Source of the DNA: Campylobacterota bacterium
GTDB taxonomy: Bacteria > Campylobacterota > Campylobacteria > Campylobacterales > JAJVLF01
Reading direction: 5' to 3'
NCBI GenBank assembly: GCA_029255845.1
Contig: JAJVLF010000015.1
Span: 1 to 45,567, forward strand
DNA length: 45,567 bases
Shown: positions 39,518-45,567 of the stretch, in pieces
Layout of the letters: every line of letters begins with the position of its first letter
Position numbering within the stretch: the first letter of the stretch is position 1
The notes under the pieces: generated by a model
Databases searched by the model: none
What the model was told of the DNA's origin: nothing
The model's input: only the letters and a program-made list of their open reading frames with translations
Made by a program: the position numbers and the translations under genes

Positions 39518-41658
39518 TTCATTTCACTTTTTTTATTATTTCTTTGCTTGTGTAAAATTGGCTCTGTGTATCCATTAGGACATTCTTTGCCTGATGTTAC
39601 TAATTCACATGCTGTTTTAAATGCAATATTGTCAAAATTATCTGATATATTCTCATATTCGTTATCATTTTTATTTTGCTCATCCACTATCTTTGCCATT
39701 TTTTTCATAGCATTCATAAATTGCTCATTCGTTATGACTTTATGCTCTAGCCAATTACATAAATGCTGAGATGATATTCTTAATGTAGCCCTATCTTCCA
39801 TTAATGCTACATCACTAATATCAGGGACTTTAGAGCAACCTATCCCTTGGTTAATCCACCTTGATACATAACCCAAAATTCCTTGAGCATTATTTTCTAT
39901 CTCTTTTGTGATTATCTCATCGCTCCAATTAGGGTCTCTAATTATAGGAACTTCTAAAATATCCTCTTTTTTAGTTCTATCTCTATTTTTTAATGTTTTA
40001 TGCAAATCAAGGACATCTACTTGATGATAATGCATTGAGTGAAGTGTCCCAGCGGTAGGAGAAGGAACCCATGCACAATTACCCCCTGCTTTTAGGTGGG
40101 CAATCTTAGTTTCCATCATACTTTTCATATCATCAGGCTGAGCATACATACCTTTGCCTATTTGTGCTTTTCCACTAAAGCCACATAAAAGAGCTACATC
40201 CACATTGTAGTTTTCATAAGAAAGTAGCCATTTTTTTGTCTTCATATTTGCTTTTAAGTCCATTATCCCAGCTTGCATAGAAGTATGCATTTCATCACCT
40301 GTTCTATCTAAAAACCCTGTATTTACAAAAAATACTCTGTCCTCAGCTGACCTTATACATTCTTTTAGATTAAGAGTCGTTCTTCTCTCTTCATCCATAA
40401 TCCCCATTTTAAATGTCAAATTATCTAAACCTAAAGTCTTTTCTATTTGAGCAAACATATCAGAAGCAAAAGCTACTTCTTGTGATCCATGCATTTTAGG
40501 TTTTACTATATAAATGCTTTTCTTTTTAGAATTTTGATAAACAACTTTATTTTGTTTTTCATATACAGCTATAATACCCATCATCATACCATCAAGCATA
40601 TTTTCAAATACTTCTTCGCCTTTATATAAAACGGCTGAATTTTTCATCAAAAGCCCCACATTTCTACATAAGAGCAATGAGCGACCACTTAAGCTAAATT
40701 CATCACCATCTAAGCCTTTATACACTCTATTAGCATTTAGTTTCCTTTCAATTATTTTGCCATTTTTATTCAATGAAGCACTTAAGCTACCATTAGCAAG
40801 ATTAAACCAATTACTATATACTAATGTCTTATCTTCACCATCCACAGCCGTTACCGAATCTTCAAAATCCACAATAGTGCTAATAGCTGATTCTAAAATA
40901 ATATCTTTAATGCCAGCCTTATTTAGCTTACCAGCAGGAGAGTTTGGATTAATAACAATCTCTATATGAAGATTATTATTTTCAAATAAAATACTATTTA
41001 GATTAGTCTTATCTCCTACATATCCCTTAAGTTGCCCATTATTTTTTAAGTTTATTTTTTTACCATTAATCATTGCTTCAAAAATTTTATCACTAATACT
41101 AAAACTCTCCACATCATTATAAGAGCCACTTTCAAGGGGGATAGACTTATCTAAAAAATAATTCGCATATTTGATAACTTCTTTCGCTCTAATAGGACAA
41201 AGACCACCTTGTTCTGCTTTAGTATCTATAATATTTGAGCCATATAAAGCATCATACAAGCTCCCCCATCTAGCATTAGCTGCATTTAGAGCATATCTAG
41301 CATTATTTGCAGGAACCACTAGCTGAGGACCACAAATTTTGGATATTTCATCATCTATATTAGATGTAGATATATTAAAATCTTCTTTTTCTTCTACTAA
41401 ATATCCTATTTCATTTAAAAATGATTTATATTTTTCTATATCTAAAACATCATTGTTTTTTGAGTATGTATCTATCTTCTCTTGAAGCTCATCTCTTATT
41501 GAAAGTAATTTTTCATTTTCATCACTATTATTTGCTACAAATTCTTCAAACTTTCCCCAAAATACATCATTTTCCATATCGATATTTTTAATGATTTTAT
41601 TTTGAACAAAATCATATAAATGATTATCAATCTCTAAATTACCAACTTTTTTATACAT
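39514..41658 (-). CDS. glcB: Malate synthase G
   Basis: GPQLVVPANNARYALNAANARWGSLYDALYG; KMGIMDEERRTTLNLKECI; GCSKVPDISDVALMEDRATLRISSQHL. Confidence 0.97.
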   Translation of the reverse strand: MYKKVGNLEIDNHLYDFVQNKIIKNIDMENDVFWGKFEEFVANNSDENEKLLSIRDELQEKIDTYSKNNDVLDIEKYKSFLNEIGYLVEEKEDFNISTSNIDDEISKICGPQLVVPANNARYALNAANARWGSLYDALYGSNIIDTKAEQGGLCPIRAKEVIKYANYFLDKSIPLESGSYNDVESFSISDKIFEAMINGKKINLKNNGQLKGYVGDKTNLNSILFENNNLHIEIVINPNSPAGKLNKAGIKDIILESAISTIVDFEDSVTAVDGEDKTLVYSNWFNLANGSLSASLNKNGKIIERKLNANRVYKGLDGDEFSLSGRSLLLCRNVGLLMKNSAVLYKGEEVFENMLDGMMMGIIAVYEKQNKVVYQNSKKKSIYIVKPKMHGSQEVAFASDMFAQIEKTLGLDNLTFKMGIMDEERRTTLNLKECIRSAEDRVFFVNTGFLDRTGDEMHTSMQAGIMDLKANMKTKKWLLSYENYNVDVALLCGFSGKAQIGKGMYAQPDDMKSMMETKIAHLKAGGNCAWVPSPTAGTLHSMHYHQVDVLDLHKTLKNRDRTKKEDILEVPIIRDPNWSDEIITKEIENNAQGILGYVSRWINQGIGCSKVPDISDVALMEDRATLRISSQHLCNWLEHKVITNEQFMNAMKKMAKIVDEQNKNDNEYENISDNFDNIAFKTACELVTSGKECPNGYTEPILHKQRNNKKSEMK

Positions 41659-44479
41659 ATTCTTCCTTTACTTTTGAGCATTTATCTAATAAATAAAAGA
41701 TAGAACTATAATTTTTCTTAGAATACTCACTAAGCCCTATCTCACAAGTGATACTAGTGCAATACCCACTATCACAGCCATTAGTTTGATTTTCTAATGT
41801 TTTTAAAGCAGATTCATTAAGCTCAGGATAAGTAAATCCCCTATCCCCAGCAAAACCACAACAAGCAATTTGGCTAGGAGAGACTACATCATCACTTAGC
41901 TTATTAGCAATTTCAATAAAATCACTACCTAGACCCATTTTAGATGAGCTACAAGTAGTATGTATCGCGATTTTATCATTACTTTTTTCAAGCTCTAATT
42001 TATCCAATAAAAACTTTTTAATAAATGTAATAGGCTCATAAATCTCCATATCCATATTAGATTTAATTTCTTCATGTATTTTACTCACACAAGGAGAAGT
42101 GTCTATTAATATAGGATATTTCCCATTTCCACTTGCCTTTAAAAGCTCATCTTTAAGCTCTTGATGTTTTAATTCAGATTCTTTATTAAAGCCTTTAGAT
42201 GAAAACGGCATACCACAACAAAGTCCTCCTATATTCTCTGGATAAATCACATCATAATCTGCTTTTTCTAAGACATTCGTAATAACCTCAAAAAGTGCTT
42301 TATCTTCACCTAAACTAGACATATTTCTTGATATACAGCTTGGAAAATATACTACCCTATTTTTAGATGTTTTTGTTTTGACTGCTTTGAAAGATACTCT
42401 TTTTGGAAAACTTTTTTGCATTATAGGAGTATTTAATTTTTTATTTAGCCATATCGAGCCTTTTCGCATTATATTTTTGCCTATAACTTTCTCTAATACT
42501 TCTTTACTTAAAAGCATAATAGAAGAGCTTTTCATAGCAAATGAAAAATTATTAGCCACAAAACTAGCAATCTTATTTTGGAAATAGCTTTTATTTTCAG
42601 CTCTTAAATATTTAGTCAATTTACCAGTATCTATCGACACAGGACAAGCTAAAGAACACATCGAGCAAGTGGCACAAGTATTATTTCCATCATATTCATA
42701 AATCTTACTAAGCTCTTTTAATCTCTCATCATCACTTTTGCTTCTTTGTAATTCACTAATCTCACGACTAATCACAATCCTTTGTCTAGGAGTAATGCTT
42801 AAATCTCTTGATGGACATTCACTTTCACAAAACCCACATTCTATACATTTATCTACAAGAGGATTAGTAGCAGGTATTTTTTTAAGATTTTTAATATGTA
42901 TCTTTTTATCATCATTTATCAAAACACCTGGATTTAAGATATTATGAGGGTCAAAGACATTTTTAACTCTTTTCATTAATAAAAATGCCTCATTGCCCCA
43001 CTCTGCCTCCACAAAAGGAGCTACATTTCTTCCTGTTCCATGCTCTGCTTTTAGAGAGCCATTATATAGACGGATTGTTTTATCGCAAATCTCTTGCATA
43101 AGTAAATCATATGTTTTAACATCTTCCTCGCTATCAAATGTCTGCGAAAAAACCAAATGCAAATTCCCCTCTAATGCATGACCCATAATAATTATATCTT
43201 CATAATTATATTTTTTAAATATCTCCTGCATATCCACGGTAGCTTTAGCTAAATGCTCGATAGGAAATGCCACATCTTCGATAATCACAGTGCTTCCTGT
43301 CTCTCTAAGCTCCCCTAAAGATGGAATAAGACCTTTTCGCAAATTCCAATAAACAGAATAAATAGCCTCATCATCAAAAAACTCTATAGGTTTTATAGTG
43401 GCGATAGACTTAATTCCATCGCTAATAATTTTGATATTTTCCTTTAGCTCATCATCATCAAACCCTCTAGTCTCCACCAAAATAGAACAAGCATTTTCAT
43501 CTAATGTCTTCATAATTTCTGGAGCGATTTCTTTATTTTCCACTGATTTAATAGCAGCTCTATCAAAAAGCTCCGCAGCAAAAATATATTTAGTTAAAGT
43601 AGTCTTCATAATCTCCACAGCCGTGCAAGCAGAATATATATCATCATAATAAATCATAGCACTAGCTTTTTTAGGATGCTCCACCACAGTTTTTAAAATC
43701 ACATCCAAAAGAATAGCCAAAGTCCCCTCACTACCTATAATAATATGAGAAAGTATATCTATAGGGTCATCATAATCACTAAAAGCATTAAGGCTATATC
43801 CCGTAGTATTTTTAATTTTATATTTTTCTTTTATTTTATCGCTAAGAGCCTTATTATTTTTAATACTAGTTGAAATATCACTAAGCTCATCTAATAAATC
43901 CTTATGAGTTTTCTTAAAAGAGATTATACTATCCTTATCACCCGTATCAAGAATAGTCCCATCATAAAGCATAATTCGCATAGAATCCATAGTCTGATAA
44001 GAATTTTCACTAATCCCACAACACATCCCACTAGAATTATTATTAATAATCCCACCAATCATAGCAGACTCAATAGAAGCAGGGTCAGGACCTATTTTTT
44101 TATCAAAAGGTTTTAATTGTTGATTTATAAAACCAGCAATCAACCCTGGCTGAAGCTTAATCTTCTGAGCATTATCCAATATCTCAAATTCCCTAAACCC
44201 CCAATTAAGAGCCACCAAAATAGAATCACTAGAGGATTGCCCACTAAGAGAAGTCCCCGCCGTCCTAAATGTAATAGGAAGCTTAAGCCTATAAGCAAGA
44301 GCCATACAATCAGAAAGCTCCCCCTCACTCAAAGCCTTAATAACAATCTTAGGATTAAGCCTATACAAAGAAGCATCTGTCCCATAAGCCAATGTATGCA
44401 AAGCATCAGTAAAGACTCTATTTTCAGGGATTTTAGTAATTATTTGATTATAAAAATTTTGGTACTTAGTATCTAGCAT
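41651..44479 (-). CDS. FAD-binding and (Fe-S)-binding 2-hydroxyacid dehydrogenase (D-lactate/glycolate type)
   Basis: FRTAGTSLSGQSSSDSILV FAD domain; KAEHGTGRNVAPFVE; CIECGFCESECPSRD and CATCSMCSLACP clusters; C-terminal CCG domains. Confidence 0.9.
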   Translation of the reverse strand: MLDTKYQNFYNQIITKIPENRVFTDALHTLAYGTDASLYRLNPKIVIKALSEGELSDCMALAYRLKLPITFRTAGTSLSGQSSSDSILVALNWGFREFEILDNAQKIKLQPGLIAGFINQQLKPFDKKIGPDPASIESAMIGGIINNNSSGMCCGISENSYQTMDSMRIMLYDGTILDTGDKDSIISFKKTHKDLLDELSDISTSIKNNKALSDKIKEKYKIKNTTGYSLNAFSDYDDPIDILSHIIIGSEGTLAILLDVILKTVVEHPKKASAMIYYDDIYSACTAVEIMKTTLTKYIFAAELFDRAAIKSVENKEIAPEIMKTLDENACSILVETRGFDDDELKENIKIISDGIKSIATIKPIEFFDDEAIYSVYWNLRKGLIPSLGELRETGSTVIIEDVAFPIEHLAKATVDMQEIFKKYNYEDIIIMGHALEGNLHLVFSQTFDSEEDVKTYDLLMQEICDKTIRLYNGSLKAEHGTGRNVAPFVEAEWGNEAFLLMKRVKNVFDPHNILNPGVLINDDKKIHIKNLKKIPATNPLVDKCIECGFCESECPSRDLSITPRQRIVISREISELQRSKSDDERLKELSKIYEYDGNNTCATCSMCSLACPVSIDTGKLTKYLRAENKSYFQNKIASFVANNFSFAMKSSSIMLLSKEVLEKVIGKNIMRKGSIWLNKKLNTPIMQKSFPKRVSFKAVKTKTSKNRVVYFPSCISRNMSSLGEDKALFEVITNVLEKADYDVIYPENIGGLCCGMPFSSKGFNKESELKHQELKDELLKASGNGKYPILIDTSPCVSKIHEEIKSNMDMEIYEPITFIKKFLLDKLELEKSNDKIAIHTTCSSSKMGLGSDFIEIANKLSDDVVSPSQIACCGFAGDRGFTYPELNESALKTLENQTNGCDSGYCTSITCEIGLSEYSKKNYSSIFYLLDKCSKVKEEYV

Positions 44480-44497
44480 ATTTCACCTTTTGTAGTT

Positions 44498-44713
44498 TTA
44501 AAATATAAAGCATATTTTTAGAGGTTCCCTTAATTGTTGATTATCTATTCTAATAGATTTTAATTCATCTAAAATATATCTTTCTACAAGTGGAATGTAA
44601 AGTGGCTTTTTAGCTTGTTTGATACTTTTTTCTGCCTTTTGATGTTTAATATCATCTTGCAATGCAAAAAGCACACCTATAAATAAGACATTTACCACAA
44701 TTTTTTTAAACAT
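44498..44713 (-). CDS. Small exported hypothetical protein, 71 aa
   Basis: Signal-peptide-like N-terminus MFKKIVVNVLFIGVLFAL. Confidence 0.5.
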   Translation of the reverse strand: MFKKIVVNVLFIGVLFALQDDIKHQKAEKSIKQAKKPLYIPLVERYILDELKSIRIDNQQLREPLKICFIF

Positions 44714-44736
44714 TTCACTACCTAATATACTTCTTC

Positions 44737-44770
44737 GTAGTATATCATTTTAATTAAAAAGATATACTAC
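44737..44770. promoter_or_regulatory. Operator-like inverted repeat GTAGTATATC-N14-GATATACTAC in a divergent intergenic region
   Basis: 10-bp perfect arms at 44737-44746 and 44761-44770; a degenerate further half-site (taatatactt) just upstream. Confidence 0.5.
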
Positions 44771-44935
44771 AATAATAACTAAGAATTTTTCATATGAATT
44801 GATAAGTTTTTGATGGATATAATATCAAATCTTTCCCGATTATAATTGCTTGTTCATTTTGCATATAATGTTATCATATGGATAAATTATAAATCTTAAT
44901 TAGAACGATAGATATTTCAAAAAAAGGAGATTTAT

Positions 44936-45526
44936 ATTATAAAAAAAGAAATACTTTTAGTAGGTGGTGGTGGGCATTGTAATTCTGTAATTGATGTTGT
45001 TGAATTAGAAAATAAATATAGTATTGCTGGCATTATTGATGATGATAAAAACTTAATAAATCAAGAAATATTAGGTTATGAGGTAATTGGGTGTGGAGAT
45101 GACTTAGAAAAATTATTTTCAAAATACAAGTATGCATTAATTACTATAGGGCAAATAAAATCTAATAAACCAAGGGTCAAGTTTTATAATTTATTGAAAA
45201 AAATAGGATATATTTTACCAACTATAATATCTCCATTATCTTATGTGTCTAAGCATTCTAAAATAGATGAAGCAACTATTATAATGCATCATGCTTTAGT
45301 AAATACTAATGCAATAATTGGTAAAAACTGTATAATAAACTCAAAAGCTTTAATAGAGCATGATGCTATTATAGAAGATAATTGCCATATAAGCACAAGC
45401 TCTATAATTAATGGTGGGGTAATAGTGAGAGAAAATACATTTTTTGGAAGTAATGCTATGAGTAAAGAATGTATAGAAATTAAAGCTAACTCTATTATAG
45501 GTGGAGGTGAGAATATATTAAGCTAA
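44936..45526 (+). CDS. PglD/NeuD-like sugar O/N-acyltransferase, apparent ATT start
   Basis: IKKEILLVGGGGHCNSVIDVVELENKYSIAGIIDDD N-terminal Rossmann-like part; C-terminal left-handed beta-helix hexapeptides; AAGGAG 6 nt before ATT at 44936. Confidence 0.82.
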   Translation: MIKKEILLVGGGGHCNSVIDVVELENKYSIAGIIDDDKNLINQEILGYEVIGCGDDLEKLFSKYKYALITIGQIKSNKPRVKFYNLLKKIGYILPTIISPLSYVSKHSKIDEATIIMHHALVNTNAIIGKNCIINSKALIEHDAIIEDNCHISTSSIINGGVIVRENTFFGSNAMSKECIEIKANSIIGGGENILS

Positions 45527-45567
45527 TTGCCAAAAATGCTTAACAATCAACATAACTCCCCCAAATG

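Noticed and set aside
42378-44476. Multiple + strand ORFs opposite the FAD/Fe-S dehydrogenase
   Set aside because: Antisense shadows of a strong conserved CDS.
1-45567. CRISPR array, rRNA genes, prophage or integrative element
   Set aside because: No regularly spaced direct repeats, rRNA motifs, integrase or phage structural genes were seen.

Overview
AT-rich window, probably from a Campylobacterota (Arcobacter-like) chromosome; this is inferred from gene content and no search was run. Housekeeping genes include argS, tatA, lspA, glmM, flgG/flgF, a CheX-like/fliN/fliO-like cluster, nrdB, a PglK-like ABC flippase, rpmH-rnpA-yidD-yidC-jag-mnmE, folB, plsY, aceA-rraA, alaS, glycerate kinase, glcG-like, glcB, an FAD/Fe-S 2-hydroxyacid dehydrogenase and a PglD/NeuD-like acetyltransferase. 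One tRNA-Glu(TTC) is present. Two accessory regions look defence-related. The first (about 4.1-8.9 kb) holds a RloC/PrrC-like anticodon-nuclease ATPase behind a possible leader ORF and attenuator, an unknown 232-aa protein, a RhuM-family protein and a decayed type III restriction (res) gene. The second (37.4-39.1 kb) holds a coupled AAA ATPase + Toprim/DUF3226-like pair. The clearest structural finding is a 159-bp, near-completely palindromic MITE-like element (8641-8799) with 22-bp terminal inverted repeats and a TAATA 5-bp target duplication. Removing it in silico restores the res C-terminal reading frame. Other observations are four genes whose conserved N-termini begin upstream of any ATG/GTG/TTG (two have a Shine-Dalgarno motif placed before ATT), two dispersed intergenic repeat families, and two tandem secreted proteins that share a fourfold-repeated 'WYFW...W.PIH.A.AFDGF' domain plus a PEBP-like domain.
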